Below the pieces are notes generated by a model. The model made no database searches and had not been told where the DNA came from. It was given only the letters and a program-made list of their open reading frames with translations. Positions 24,130 to 36,984 of a stretch of 64,000 nt of DNA are shown one piece after another. The stretch is from Acanthosepion pharaonis. Lineage: Eukaryota > Mollusca > Cephalopoda > Sepiida > Sepiidae. The number at the start of each line of letters is the position of its first letter. The first letter of the stretch is position 1. Both the position numbers and the translations under genes were made by a program. Location of the stretch: assembly GCA_903632075.3 (NCBI GenBank), contig CAHIKZ030005576.1, forward strand, positions 1,242,001 to 1,306,000. Reading direction: 5' to 3'.

Positions 24130-24950
24130 TAATCTGATAGTGGGTGGAAAAAGAAATCTCTTAAAAATATTGCTTCATATCAGTGAAAGTGATCAAATAT
24201 GGTATTGACTGAAACACTGCAAATGTGAACTATTAAATCTCTATGTATGAACTGTTAGCCTCAAAATTGCCATGGAAGAATTTACCCATTTTAAAAAATT
24301 TTTTTTTTTAGTTCTTCAGATTATATACGGATGTCATATGATGGATTAATTCAAGGATCAGATTACAGTGAATAACAGTGAACTTATTCTCTAAATATTT
24401 TAAAAATGTGTCCCTAATACTGAATACTATAAAAGCATTTTAAAAATCAGGTTTTTTTTGCCTTTTGTCAATTTTATTTAACTCCTGAGTGTTTTGTTAT
24501 GATAACTGTAACAATTATGATCATGTTTTTCTTTTTTTCTTCATAGAGATTCCTTCCTTGAAAGAAAAATATGTTATTTTTTTATGCTTTACCTTTCTAG
24601 CTGTATATTAATACTGTATATTATGATGAGATTTGAAACTGTAATTAAACTAACCATTAAATTTAATTTTGTTTCTGACTAAGCATTTAAGACCAGTCAG
24701 ATTTGAATAACTTAAAATAACACCAACAAAAGTTTTGGAACTTTAATTTAAGTTACCTCAGATAATAGCTTAGTATTTCAGTCAACACAGCAAATTAACC
24801 ATTATTCATTTTTGACTAGTATTTCTTTCATCTTAATTTTAGTTGTTTTTTCATTGCAAATATAAATGCATACTTGTCAAAAAAACAAATGGTCGACCAT
24901 GTTTCTGCTTGAATTTCTGGGTTGACAAGTTATTATTTATAATTAATTAC
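24130..24950. other. Unassigned AT-rich sequence
   Basis: No coding or element signal was recognised. Confidence 0.45.
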
Positions 24951-24954
24951 AGAT

Positions 24955-25325
24955 GGACTAATATACTCATCTTTGTTGTTACTACTACACCATTTCAGCC
25001 ATTGTACTTTTTGGCCTTCTTCAGGTATTTGTCAACTTGGGCAATAAGAACATTAGGTGTAAGGCTCCAAGTTCTAACTTAAACAATAATCCTATTTCCA
25101 CTGAGTAGCATGAAATAAAAGTAGTAAATTAGAACAAGATTAGATATCCTTAGATACGGGTAGCAGAACAAGAATAATCTACCCCCATAGATTAAATAAC
25201 AGGTTCAGTTCAAAAATATCTCAAAAGTTACCTGGATTGACAGATTCCTGAAGAAGTCTAGAGTTTTCAATGGCTGAAATGTTGTGATAGTAACAACAAA
25301 AATTAGGACATTAGTCTGAATGTTA
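24955..25325. mobile_element. S2-like element with inverted ends
   Basis: The left part, reverse complemented, reads CCTGAAGAAGGCCAAAAAGT, ACAATGGCTGAAATGGTG, then AACAACAAAGATGAG. The right part reads CCTGAAGAAGTCTAGAG, CAATGGCTGAAATGTTGTGA, then AACAACAAAAATTAGGACA. Two copies of the hammerhead-like tail thus face each other across about 200 bases. Same plan as 63428-63790. Non-coding. Confidence 0.6.
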
Positions 25326-25329
25326 ATGT

Positions 25330-26925
25330 CAATGTTTCATCTTAAAATAAATTAAAGCAATATTACTCCAGTAAATTAAATCTGAAAAATATATGAGCTA
25401 TTCAACATAAAATTTGCAGTTAAACAATCTTGTTTGATGAGGAGAAATAGAAAAGTCAATGGTGTCAGTATTGATTTTTATTTTTGCTATGAATTGTTTA
25501 ATAATTATCTTTTTTTATTCCTTTTTTTTCTTTTCTTTTTTGCAGGTAATGTATATTTCTCTTTGCCCTGAATTTTTGAGATTGTAATTTATTACCTGAA
25601 GATATAATAAAATATGTAAACTTTGAATTTAAATAATATAACTTTATTCTTATCAGCATTTCAGCAGCATTTTTCTTTCAGAAGCCAATCTATATTTGAA
25701 TGGTTATTCCTAGTTTGGGTTTCAAATCCAACTTGTATTCTTATATTTAGTTACTATTTAATTATACATATAGAAAAAATGAATTTTTATTAATATTTTT
25801 CTTTTGTTTTATTTTTTTTTTAATTTTAAAAGATTATATTCAGCCAAATCGCCGTATTAGATTTTTTTAAAATGGCAAGAGTTTAAAAAAAAGCAAAAAA
25901 AAAAATTTGTATTATGCTATATGATAATGATTAATAATAACAATAAGAAAATTAATTTATTTTGTGTTTGTTTTCATTCTTAAGTATGAACTTGCTGCAA
26001 AACATGGTAAAATTTGGCTTGTGAGTAAAACCATAAATATTTGTTAATTCTTTATTTAACATTTTTCTCTTTTTCTCATCTGACACATTTTTAATATTCA
26101 TCCATACAAATTTCTTTCCCCCCTCTTCTCTCTTTACTTGACACCATTCCCCAGCAACCAGTATGCAACAAGTTATTCTCTTTTGAAATGTCTGTCTTGT
26201 AATTCCTGATCTTAATTTCAATTCTTTTAATGTTCAGTTTTGTCTCAAGAAAATATCTCCAAACAAATCCAACTTATTGCTAACTTCCAAAGGGTGATTC
26301 TTTGGGTAGTCATGAATGATATTTTTCTTATTTTTTTTTTTTAATTCCCTTCTGGTTTTGCTGCCCAAAATGAGAACTAGAATTTAATACTAACTGATGA
26401 TAATATTTGCCCAATTCATCGGAAATGTCTTGTAAATTTTGAAATTTTAACTTTATATCAAATTTTGATTTTACATGCAATAGTTCTTGACATCTTTTAA
26501 CTTACACCAGTACTAATTGTTTCTCCCAATCTATATAGGCATAACCTCCAACTACATAAACACATAAGCACACATACTTGGTTTGGGCTATTTTTGACAT
26601 TCTATAAACAAGTAGTATATCTTGGGATATATATATATAACTGGAAGTCAAAATGACTACAATTGAAAGAAGAGAAGTGGGTAAAGGTAAAAACCAATAA
26701 GGAGTGAAAAACAATTGAAAAGGACAAATAACCACAACATTCTACACATATATTATGAAAAAAAAAACCAACTTGCACCAGTGAAAAGAAATATTGAGAA
26801 GTATAAGCAGTCAGTTGCTGATACCACCTCCGACAAGTGGAAGGAGTGATTCCTAGAGAGTCCATCAATGAAACTCTCGAGTCGGTATACTGAAGGTAAA
26901 ATCAATCAGCTAAGTGACAAACCTT
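25330..26925. other. Unassigned AT-rich sequence
   Basis: No gene is seen. The minus-strand frame at 25952-26221 (Lys-rich) and those at 26502-26868 show no recognisable domain. Confidence 0.45.
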
Positions 26926-27060
26926 TTCCTTATATATATATATATTGAAATGTTTGGTAATCCATATGGGTAATCCTAAGGAGGATGTAATCCAGAGAGC
27001 GCAATGTAAATCAGAGCAAACATTATTTTAATTAACAACAGACAACATTAAGGCTCCACT

Positions 27061-27061
27061 G

Positions 27062-27132
<71 letters not shown>
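27061..27132. repeat. (CA)n(TA)n compound microsatellite
   Basis: About 20 bases of CA followed by 50 of TA. Confidence 0.95.
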
Positions 27133-27133
<1 letters not shown>

Positions 27134-27610
27134 TAATTGATTTAAAATATGTTTTTTTAGCTACAGTTCAACCATGTTTCAAAAAAAAATATTTAATTTT
27201 GTAAGGGATAAATTAAAAATACATTTACCATCTTATTAAATTGTAGCTAATAACTGATACAATGATACTGACATAAGGAAAATTTAGACATCCCTTTTCA
27301 ATTTAAGTAGAATATTCTAAAACCATGGAAACGTGATTTTAGCTGTGTCTTTAAAACCCGTAATTTTTTAAAAGTTACTCCAAAATTATTGAAGATGAAA
27401 ATGGAACTAATCATTTTAATTTAATTGCAAAATTAAATTCGGGATTTTAGCTTCTTTTTTGAAACATGGTTAAACTGTGTTAAAAAAACCATATTTTTAA
27501 ATCAATTAATTTATAATATTAATGCTCTGTAAATTTACATTGAGCACTATTTTGTAAAAATAAAAAATATCTATAAGAACACCGGATTTTATATCTTACT
27601 GTTCTTTTCT

Positions 27611-27616
<6 letters not shown>
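27133..27616. repeat. Sequence containing inverted segments (27140-27190 against 27440-27515)
   Basis: AATTAATTGATTTAAAATAT with a following poly-T recurs in inverted form near 27480-27515 as ACCATATTTTTAAATCAATT. The AACCATGTTTCAAAAA-type flank at 27170 is mirrored by TTTTTTGAAACATGGTT at 27460. This may be a roughly 380-bp element with inverted ends; there is no coding content. Confidence 0.5.
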
Positions 27617-27652
<36 letters not shown>

Positions 27653-27682
27653 GTTTTCCATTGGGATATATATAATATATCC

Positions 27683-27741
<59 letters not shown>
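27617..27741. repeat. (TA)n, (TA)n and (GA)n microsatellite cluster
   Basis: Two TA tracts separated by about 30 bases (27651-27680), the second passing into eleven GA units. Confidence 0.9.
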
Positions 27742-28510
27742 TTTTAAGGTTTGTTATATTTATGAGTACCCAGTATCAGAAACAAGAGTATTTATAGATA
27801 TAAAAGTGGACACTGGCCTGAAGATTGCAACAAAGGTTTTTCTGGGTGGTATTTCTTACACACCCTGTATTATGTCACGTCACTCAATAGGATGCTACTG
27901 ATGTCTGTAACTCAGTACTCCCTACTGCAGTATCAAGTTTACAGTGAGAAAACTAACTCCTCCAGTGGCCTTATTTGGTAAGAAGGATGCCTTGACATTT
28001 TGCAGAATAAAAAATAAACACCTATAAAAAAAAAAAAAAATCTGGGAATGAAACACTCCCTTACGCACTACATATTTATGCCTCTCTGAGGACACTTTGA
28101 TGTAATGCCTGTGATCATAGCTAGACCAGATATCTTTGGTCTGTTTCTGGATTATGTAGCTGTAATGGAAAGGTCACTGTGGTGCTATGCAAAGTATATC
28201 AGATGTTAAACAACTGCACATGTATGACTCATCAGACATTGCATCTGTTTCTGCTCTGACATATTTGTCTTTAAAGTCCAGTGGTAAAGAGTCAATACCG
28301 ATCCCATGAATGAGCAGCAGTAGCAGCAGATGTATCATTATGGTGCCAAGATGGGTATCTTCATAATTGAGTGAACACTTGACATATTTTATGTATATTA
28401 TATACTATTTTTCTTCTTCAGTATTTTATCCCAAATCCAAATCCATGGCATTCTCACTCCTATTGGAGGGACCCCTTCCTGATTGACCATGTTTTCAGGG
28501 ATCTCACCAT
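27742..28510. other. Moderately GC-rich unassigned sequence
   Basis: Less AT-rich than its surroundings and without simple repeats apart from a poly-A run at 28026-28040. No protein or element was recognised on either strand; it may be an unclassified repeat or an old insertion. Confidence 0.35.
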
Positions 28511-28519
28511 CCTTGGCGA

Positions 28520-28765
28520 ATTGCAGGTTGGTGTGGTTATTTATTTCATAGATGGAGGTTTTGAATTCATTGTTGTTCTTCTAGACTGGTTGTCACCCAA
28601 GGCTATAAACCCAGTCTTCCCTGCAATTTACCCATAAATGGGGGGAGAAGATAGATTCATACCTTTTACAAGGTTATTAGCATGTGAGTAAATGTAATGA
28701 ACTTGGCTCTCCGATTCATCAGTCTGAGATGCTATCCATTACTCTGCCATGCCTATTTTAGCAGT
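28520..28765 (-). mobile_element. tRNA-derived SINE (family S1), near full length
   Basis: On the minus strand the head reads GGCATGGCAGAGTAATGGAT (box A), with a box-B-like GAGAGCCAAGTTCATTAC. The body CACATGCTAATAACCTTGTA, AAAGGTATGAATCTATCTTC and CCCATTTATGGGTAAATTGC follows. This is the best preserved head of family S1. Confidence 0.7.
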
Positions 28766-28937
28766 ATTTTGGTAGGCATAAAAATTATTACTACTTCTTA
28801 TTGCTTTTACTGAACAGAAAAAACATTAAATGATGATTCCAAACTAATTCTAGGAAAACTGATGATCATTGTGGTTTTAGACATTTTCATTATCTTACTT
28901 TGGAGAAAATGACAGATACATTTTTATATACCAGAAC

Positions 28938-28982
28938 AATGTTAGGAAAATTTTCCACTTTGTTATGAATTTTCCTAACATT
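28938..28982. repeat. Small perfect inverted repeat
   Basis: Arms of 15 bases (AATGTTAGGAAAATT and its complement) around a 15-base spacer. Confidence 0.8.
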
Positions 28983-29394
28983 ATGTTACTTCAAAATATT
29001 ATGGGCGAAAAAACTTTTTGGGATGATTAGACAGTTTAAATATTTTCCTCAAAAAAAGACAAACAACAAGCAAATTTAATTCCACAAAAAAAAAAAAAAA
29101 TGGATATTTTATTTTTAGTTCAACTATATATATTAAGCTCACATATTATGTAATGTTGAGCTTGTACATTTATGTTAACTTTTAAAGTTGATAATGTTTC
29201 AGTTAGTTAATGTTTTGACCTAATAATGTATTCCTGTCCAGTTAAAGATATTTATATACAATAAATTTATAGAACCCAATTAAGTTGCATATAGAAACCA
29301 AATTACCCCATTTGAGAGTGCATTTACAAATATTCCAAGTTTAGCATTGATTACATGCAGTTACATCTACATATATTATGTATTCATCTCTTCA

Positions 29395-29600
29395 TACTCA
29401 CATACATTGATACATATGTAGTTTGTAGCTTATTGATGAATAAAAAATGACAACATTGATTTTAAACAATGTTTTTCAACATAGTCTCCTTCTTTGTCAA
29501 TTCAGTGGTGAATATTAATGACATAGATTGAACAGTATGCAGTGAAAATTTCAGATCAATATATAGCTCAAAGCTATGTATCAAGCTGCAATTATATTGA
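29395..29600 (-). pseudogene. Mariner-derived fragment (transposase C-terminus)
   Basis: The minus strand reads IDKEGDYVEKHCLKS, the common C-terminal GDYVEK motif of mariner transposases, at about 29465-29505. The flanking sequence (GATACATATGTAGTTTGTAG; AGTGGTGAATATTAATGACA) recurs at 30955-31470 and 45590-45760. It is too short to place in a mariner subfamily. Confidence 0.55.
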
Positions 29601-29696
29601 TCCACCTGCATATGTTTTATTTACTGCTCATGTATTTAAATATGCCCTCAGTGATTCATATATATAGTCACATACATAAAAATGCAATTGTATATA

Positions 29697-29698
<2 letters not shown>

Positions 29699-29759
<61 letters not shown>
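29699..29759. repeat. (TA)n microsatellite
   Basis: About 60 bases of uninterrupted TA. Confidence 0.97.
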
Positions 29760-29760
<1 letters not shown>

Positions 29761-30059
29761 TGGCCCATAGCTCCATTTTTGACCCATTTAGATAGATAAG
29801 GAGACCTACCAATCTTTGTCCTTAAACATACTTATGGAAAATACAAACATAATAGACTCATCCACATGCAAAAAATGATTAAAAATAATGGAAGTGTTAA
29901 CAATAAAAAAAGAAGCCAACTCTCAACAATATCAATTACGAACATGGCCACAACTTACTGACCATGTTCAGTAATTAAAATATTCCCATTGCTATAAATT
30001 GGAACCAAATACAGATCAACCAAATGATAGGATAAAAAACAAGTAGGAAACATTTATCA

Positions 30060-30120
30060 ATCTAACATGTTTCACTTTTTTTAAAGCTTCATCAGCAAAT
30101 GTTATATGGAGAAAAAGAAG
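30060..30120 (-). ncRNA. Hammerhead-like PLE tail motif
   Basis: The minus strand reads GCTGATGAAGCTTTAAAAAA, then AGTGAAACATGTTAG: a CTGATGA box, an imperfect CTTT/AAAG hairpin, GAAAC and a self-complementary ACATGT. No PLE coding part is adjacent. Confidence 0.35.
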
Positions 30121-30195
30121 AAAGAAATTCTGATATTTTTATTTTTGTGTTTGATTTTTATTGAGAGATAGTGCATTCTTTCAAGGCTCAAAAAA

Positions 30196-30198
<3 letters not shown>

Positions 30199-30234
<36 letters not shown>

Positions 30235-30255
30235 CACACACACACATATATATAT
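30199..30255. repeat. (TA)n(CA)n(TA)n microsatellite
   Basis: TA, then AAAA, CA and again TA repeats. Confidence 0.9.
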
Positions 30256-30742
30256 CTTGGCACATATTCATACTTAATACCTTTATATGAATTCATAGTT
30301 ATATGCATACCTGCATTTAGGCATACATCTACATGCTTATTAGTGCAAATCCCTCTGCATAAATTAACAAGTACATATCTAACACATGTGTTTACAAGAA
30401 CCCACACCTGTACCTACATACCCTCATATATATTCATATATTTCTTTTTGCTTGTATCTGTAAATGCATGCAGAAATAAACACGCAGGTGCATTTTACTT
30501 TAATAATTCCAAATATAATTTGCCTCAACAGCTGACGTGTCCAGTTTCTGATGCTACTTCAATTATGGTTGATTACGTTTTGTTTGGAATATTACTCCAA
30601 CCAAATTTGATTACTGTTCTTTTGAATTTTATTTCTACCAATTGGCATACATTTAACCATTTATTCTAGAACTTGTTAGTATATCTCAGTGGTAAAAAAT
30701 GCAGGGCTGAAATACATTATGGTTTTCAATTTAATTTTTTGC

Positions 30743-30744
30743 TC

Positions 30745-30772
<28 letters not shown>
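30743..30772. repeat. (GA)n microsatellite
   Basis: About 14 GA units followed by a poly-A run. Confidence 0.95.
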
Positions 30773-30775
<3 letters not shown>

Positions 30776-30954
30776 AAAAAACTCTTTCTTTTTACTTAAA
30801 ATTATTTTTTCTTTACTTTCTAATAAAATTTGATGTTTCGTCTCTCTAACTTAATAATTATCATCTGCTGAATTTTAAAAAATTTATCCCTATCTGAAGG
30901 AGCATCTCTTGTGTATGGATTTAATCTGGGAGTTAAGTAAGCGGAGTAAACATA

Positions 30955-31470
30955 TGCAGAGAGATTGATTTACATAAAGCTGTATTAACATAAGTCTGTA
31001 GCTTCATGATGAAAAAAGCATTTTACATTGTAAACATTTTTCAACATAATCTCCTTTTGATTATGTTGAAAAATATTTATTGTTTAAATAACAGAAACTA
31101 CATCACTTGAGGATTACCAACAGCAGCAACAAGTAAAATGAATAGCACTGTTACTCAAAGAGAAAATAATGACATAATCAAGATGTTAACATTCAATACC
31201 ACTTCAAATAGAAGGTTTGGATAGAAACTCCCATCAATACTGGAAAGAGCTACTTGAGAAAAACTATATTCCTAAAAAAATGTTTTAATGGAAATATTTT
31301 ATAAATTACAACCAAAAAACTTGGTGAATATTTCCTTATAGAGAAATGGCTAATTTACCATTACCATTAATCCAGTGGTGACTTTTAATCACATAAACAA
31401 TATACAGAGAAATTTTCAGCTCAAAATTCGGGTAATAACTATGTATAAAGCTGAATACTTATTGATATAC
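30955..31470 (-). mobile_element. Composite of mariner-derived repeats
   Basis: The first part (30955-31075) is a relative of 29395-29600 with a 16-bp perfect hairpin at 31036-31074 formed by the transposase-end sequence. The part 31085-31370 starts AAACTACATCACTTGA and ends with GAAACTCCCATCAATACTGG and TAATTTACCATTACC, strings that also occur at about 34020-34060 and 34840-34995 around the mariner copy. It is probably an internally deleted non-autonomous derivative. No open frame. Confidence 0.5.
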
Positions 31471-31646
31471 ATACACATATGTGTGTCTGTGTATTTTACT
31501 TGACCATAAAGTTTGGGTATTTTAGGGAGATATTTTGAGTATTTATCCTTTTTTTGACCTTAATATTAATTTTCATTTTATATATATATATAGGAATGGG
31601 TAAAATAAAAATGTACATACATGCATAAATACTTGCACACACACAC

Positions 31647-32187
<541 letters not shown>

Positions 32188-32199
32188 TGATGTGATATA

Positions 32200-33040
32200 A
32201 ATACAATGTTCAATGTTATGAAACATCAAACATCCTTTATTGAATTCAGCTGACAAATTTTATCTGCTTAGTTTTTTAATATTTTAATACCTTTCTCGGT
32301 TTGCATTTCAGCAGCCACATCCATACCAAATTTATAAAGAAACTGTCCAAAGTTCATAATGTTTTCTTCAAGTATTTTGATTATTAAGAGTTATTATCAA
32401 GAACATTTATGTTATGATAGAGAAAAGTTTTGGTTAATTTCATGTTCGTATTGTGTTGCTATTTTTTTTTTTTTTTTTCAGAAATGTTTTAATTTTCATT
32501 TAAATGTATACCTATTGAATGCAAGTGTCATTATGTCTAGAATAGAATGCTTTTAAAGATATTATATGTAAATTTTTAAAATTTAAAATGCCTATGCTGA
32601 AAGATAAAATATTATTAAGCTTTTTAAAATTTTAAATACATTTTAAAATGCTCCAGTTTATACTGAAGTATATTGTGTTTAATAAGAATTATTTCTTTTG
32701 TATGAGAAGAGCTTCAAGTATTTTTTATCTTTTTTTACAATTAGTGCTATATAGTATCTTAGTATTATCTACTAACAGTTGTATAATATTAATAGATATA
32801 TTGTGGTCTCATGTGATGTGTTGATTGATATGCATATAGATTGCATAACCCTTTGGTAACTGGCATCTTAACCTACAAGAAAGTGTGGTGGTTGTGTGAT
32901 CATTATAAGAATTCAATGTTCTTTGATTATTAGTGTTGGAGATGTAATTTGAAAAGCAAATGAGAATTCATAAATAACATGGTTTTTATATAAGGGTAAT
33001 TTTTGGGTGTCTGGACAATTCCCTCAAAGAGACTTAATGC
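32200..33040. other. Unassigned AT-rich sequence
   Basis: Poly-T at 32463-32479; nothing else was recognised. Confidence 0.45.
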
Positions 33041-33044
33041 AAAA

Positions 33045-33412
33045 AAAAAAAGTGATCCTATAGAAAGATGCTGAGGATACCATGGACTGAACATATGAGC
33101 AACAACAAGATTTTAGAGAAAATGGAAACAAAAAGGAAACTTATACTTTACATCTGGAAGAGACAGTTGAAATTTCTCGAGAACACAATGAGAAAGGAGG
33201 GTTTGGAAAATCTGTTATTCACAGGATAGATAGAGGGCAGGAGAGACAGGTAAGCAACGCCATAACATACTTGATGAGCTTGAGAAAATGGATGTGGGAC
33301 AGGGTTTAGAAATAACAAAAAAACAGAATTTATTTAAATCTGCAAGGGACAGGAAATTGTGGAGAGCCATGATCATCTGCATCCTAATTGGACATGGCAC
33401 ATGAATGTTATT
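33045..33412 (+). pseudogene. LINE family A (RTE-like) 3' end
   Basis: A frameshifted reading contains RKMLRIPWTEHMSNNKILEK, IWKRQLKFL-type sequence and a KLWRAMIICI end, matching 53750-54125. It is 5' truncated before the MWFYRRML segment. In this family the region lies C-terminal to RT; its role is unknown. Confidence 0.7.
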
Positions 33413-34086
33413 AGTAATGTTAGATGTTTTACATTTTTTATAATAGATGATAAATCACAGGTATTTATTACAATCATTAAGTAATGGGTATTGGGCAATT
33501 ATATTTTTGATGTCTTTTTAATCTTGTTGATAGTTATAATGCATCAGATTACAGTAGAATAGGTTTTATTTTTCTTTATATAATAATTGTTATTTTTATT
33601 TCATTAGACCCCTCATGGATTAATTGCTTTTTTATTTTAAAATATATATCTCTAACATTTAATTAAAAACTATTCTACACAGCATCATTCAATAGATGTA
33701 TATTTAAATTTGATAAAGTTTCTAAAAATAAGATGAAATTAATGCAAACTTTTCACTTTTGTCACCTATAGCATCAATGTTCCTAATAATGATGAATGAT
33801 TGTTGAATAAAAAGATTAACTTTAGAGATTTTTTTTCTTAAATTTGTGACTGCATATACACAAAATGTAAACATATAATAAAAAATTAAACACACTTTAT
33901 TGTTTGAATCTAATAAAAGATGTTTGAATGCATTTCTGCTGCCTAGGTATATATAGGTCTTGAAGATGATCCTTCATCAGATCCTATTGATTGGCACTAC
34001 AAAAACACAAAAAGCTTTACCAAATAACAAAAACTACATCACTTGAAAACTTCAAATGGTAGCAACAATTAAAATCGATAAGCATT

Positions 34087-35003
34087 TACAGGGTGCGATT
34101 GATAAATTGTCATCTAACTTATGTAAAAATGAAAATAACACTAACATCTCATTTTTACAGATATATGTGCCAAATTACACAAAAATATCTTAAAATACTA
34201 AAGAACAAATTTATTCAATAAAATCCCCATTGGCTTCAACCACAGTCTCCAGATGACTTCAGATTCTCTTGAAACTTTTCTGGGTGGTCTCTTTGTTTAA
34301 GTTGGTGAATGCTACTATAATCCTTACCTTCAGTTCATCTTTGATGTTACAAAGTTTTGTTGATCTCTCACTCAATTGTGCCTCACACATTGTAATCAAG
34401 GGGGTTGAAGTCTTGGGAATTAGGTGGCCAGATTTAAGGGTGATGTGGTCACAGAAATTGTCTAACAGCCATGACTGGGTTCTCCTGCTTGTATGGCATG
34501 GTGCAGAGTCCTGTTGCCAGATATAGGATCATCCAACAACCATCTTCCTGACCCACAACTCCTCAAGGTGTTTGCTGTAGCTCTCTGTGTTGAGTCTAAG
34601 GCCTTCACCAACAAACTTGGGAGTTCTTTTCTTATCAGACCAATCAGAGTGAGTTTTTCAAGCTGCTATACCTTCATAATCACCATTAGACTTATTCATC
34701 TCTTTCCAAATCCTCTGCACTGTTTTAGATTGACATCAAAACACTCTGAAATCTTCATATTGGATCTCCTAGCACAAATGCCAAGTAGTACAGCATGCTG
34801 TTTCCAAATTTCTGGTGGAGTGAAACAAAAGACTTGGAAGGAAACTCCTTTCACTACTAGAAAGAGCAATAAATTGGACTAATTTTTGGAAAAACAGTTT
34901 TAAGAAAAACATTTATAAATTTCAACCTAGCTTAATATTGTGTTCAGTGAATACTCAATATTTCCTGCATAGAAACAGTTAATTTTATCATTACCATACC
35001 ATA
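34087..35003 (-). mobile_element. Mariner transposon with terminal repeats
   Basis: The left end next to TA reads CAGGGTGCGATTGATAAATT. The right end, reverse complemented, is a diverged version (TATATGGTATGGTAATGATA). It encloses one minus-strand transposase remnant. The flank at 34020-34086 is repeat sequence shared with 31085, so it inserted into, or belongs to, an older repeat. Confidence 0.65.
34211..34850 (-). pseudogene. Mariner transposase, internally deleted, DD37D-type spacing
   Basis: The N-terminal helix-turn-helix survives at about 34700-34840: TPPEIWKQHAVLLGIC, then ARRSNMKISECFDVNL. A linker, KKRTPKFVGE (about 34610-34640), runs directly into GLRLNTESYSKHLEELWV of the catalytic domain, so roughly the first half of that domain, including the first catalytic Asp, is deleted. 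It continues with YIWQQDSAPCHTSRRTQSWL (second Asp) and WPPNSQDFNPLDY (third Asp), which lie 37 residues apart after allowing for one missing base. The C-terminus reads KDELKVRIIVAFTNLNKE and HLETVVEANGDFIE with a natural stop at 34211. Spacing of 37 points to the maT-like DD37D group; this is inferred from one degraded copy. Confidence 0.7.
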
Positions 35004-36340
35004 TATATGTACACACTTAAGCAACACACACACACACACACACACACATATCTTTTCTACTAATGTCAATAACAATTTTCAAGGACTTTAAACATGAAAT
35101 ATCTGTTCTAAATGTAAAACAGCATACTAGATGGGATGGGCATTTATTTCTTGTTTTACAATCAGTTTCCTTTCCCTGACATCAAACACTTGGTCTGATC
35201 ATAAGCTGCTCTTGTCTGTACTCAAAGGTTATCATGATGCTACGTTCCATCAATTCCCATAAGTAGGTTTCTAAGCAGCTTTAAAAAAAAAAAATCTGTT
35301 TTTTCTTTGTCATTAGGCAATGTGTACAACTTGAATTTGCAATAGTTCTTTAACTTCATCACTGAGCTACACATGCTAATACTTGGCATCTGATGTAGAG
35401 ATGATCCTGATCAGAAAAAATTCAATAAATAAACTTTTCACTGTTTAGTGTCAATATTTGTTGTTATTTTTTTTTTTTGCTTTTCCACCTTGCTGCTTCA
35501 TTCAGTCCATTTCCATCCATGTTCAAGTCCTTTTCAATCTGCCTATTTATTTCTCACAAATACTAAATTTCTTCAGAAAAGAGCTTTCAACTAATTAAGC
35601 ACTGCTTATTTTTTTTTAATTTGCTTTAACTGCACTGTTTTTACTTTTTACATTAAATAAATATAAAGTATAGTTAAAAATATTATCTTTGTTATTATCA
35701 TTCAGTTTCAGTTTTTGGTTGTGTTACTATAACATGACAAAAACAGCACATCATAGTATGATTTTTGTTAGGGCAATACTGTTAAAATGCTCTCTATTCA
35801 ATCTGCAATTTAATCATGTGGAGTCATCATTCTCACTCTCCCTGGATAAATATGATTTTTTTTTTCTTTGTGTGTATTAAAAGATCATCTCAACATTGAA
35901 AGAGGAAAGGAAATGAAAACATTATTAATATTGTGGGGTCTTTATTTTAATCATTCTCTTCATTTCAATTTCTTTTCCTCTTTCATTGTGAATATTCCTA
36001 CACTTTATTGCAAAATAAATTCTCTCAATTATAAACATGCCTGTTCAAAATGCATTTAATACTTGTCAAATGCTTATTACAGATTAGTAGAAGTAAAGCT
36101 AACTTTAGGTTTTCAATTTAGTTGAACTCTGGCTAATTACAGAATAGTTCCCTTTCATAAATAATTATAACATAAATTCTATAAATAGAAAGTGACTTAA
36201 TGTTGAACTTCAATGGCTTTTAAACAAATATATAAAAATAATCTAATAATAAAATTTATAGAATTAAGTTTTAAAATATAATCGTCCTCTCATATATATT
36301 ATATATATATATATAAAAGGAAATATAGTGGTTCCAAAAG
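35004..36340. other. Unassigned sequence with microsatellites
   Basis: A (CA)n tract lies at 35024-35049. No coding or element match was recognised; frames at 35689-36059 have no domain. Confidence 0.45.
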
Positions 36341-36354
36341 AGAAAAGTATGTAT

Positions 36355-36640
36355 ATTAAAAAGAAGAGGGTGCATAAACGTTTTTGGTTGTAATGTGGAT
36401 TTATTGAAAAATATTATACTGTTTTACATAAACACGTGTTTCTGGTCTGAAAAGTCTTCAGGTGAAAGTGGAATTTTACATATTATTAAAAATGAAAAAC
36501 ATGGAATTCGATATGAGACATTTGTTTTTGTGGCAATCCAATTTTCTTTTTGTTTTGAAGGGTCATAAAACAATTAAGGTTTGTCATCATTTAATCAATT
36601 TCTTGGATCTGTTTCTTTTTTGGCGTGTTCCTGTCAGCAT
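36355..36640 (-). repeat. PLE arm, left (3' of the coding part)
   Basis: On the minus strand it contains the hammerhead-like order CTGAAGA, an imperfect stem, GAAAC and the palindrome ACACGTGT at about 36427-36460. Confidence 0.7.
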
Positions 36641-36759
36641 GCGTGTATATTCGTCGTAATGAGAGGAATTGTAAATACGCATACACACATACGCACATTC
36701 CCACAAGTAGTCAGTACACACAACATGTCACACATATTTACCAAGCTACATGGAACCAA

Positions 36760-36815
36760 CACACATACACATACACACACACAACATACACACGCACACA
36801 CACACACACACACAC
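36760..36815. repeat. (CA)n microsatellite
   Basis: Interrupted CA repeats inside the PLE, between the left arm and the nuclease part. Confidence 0.95.
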
Positions 36816-36984
36816 TTTTAATTTTGTCAACATCCATATTACAAAAAAAATGTGTATATATATATATATCTCTCGTGTCTCCCGTATATGAGTGTGCGTC
36901 CATGTATTCGATCATTGTAAATATTTTTTTTTTTTTTTTTTTTTTGTTACGAATCTATTCACATTTGTCTATAAAGTTTTTTCC

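Noticed and set aside
36634..36915. Cys/Val-rich minus-strand frame that might be a small secreted cysteine-rich peptide
   Set aside because: Generated by the (CA)n tract; no signal peptide or cysteine framework independent of the repeat.
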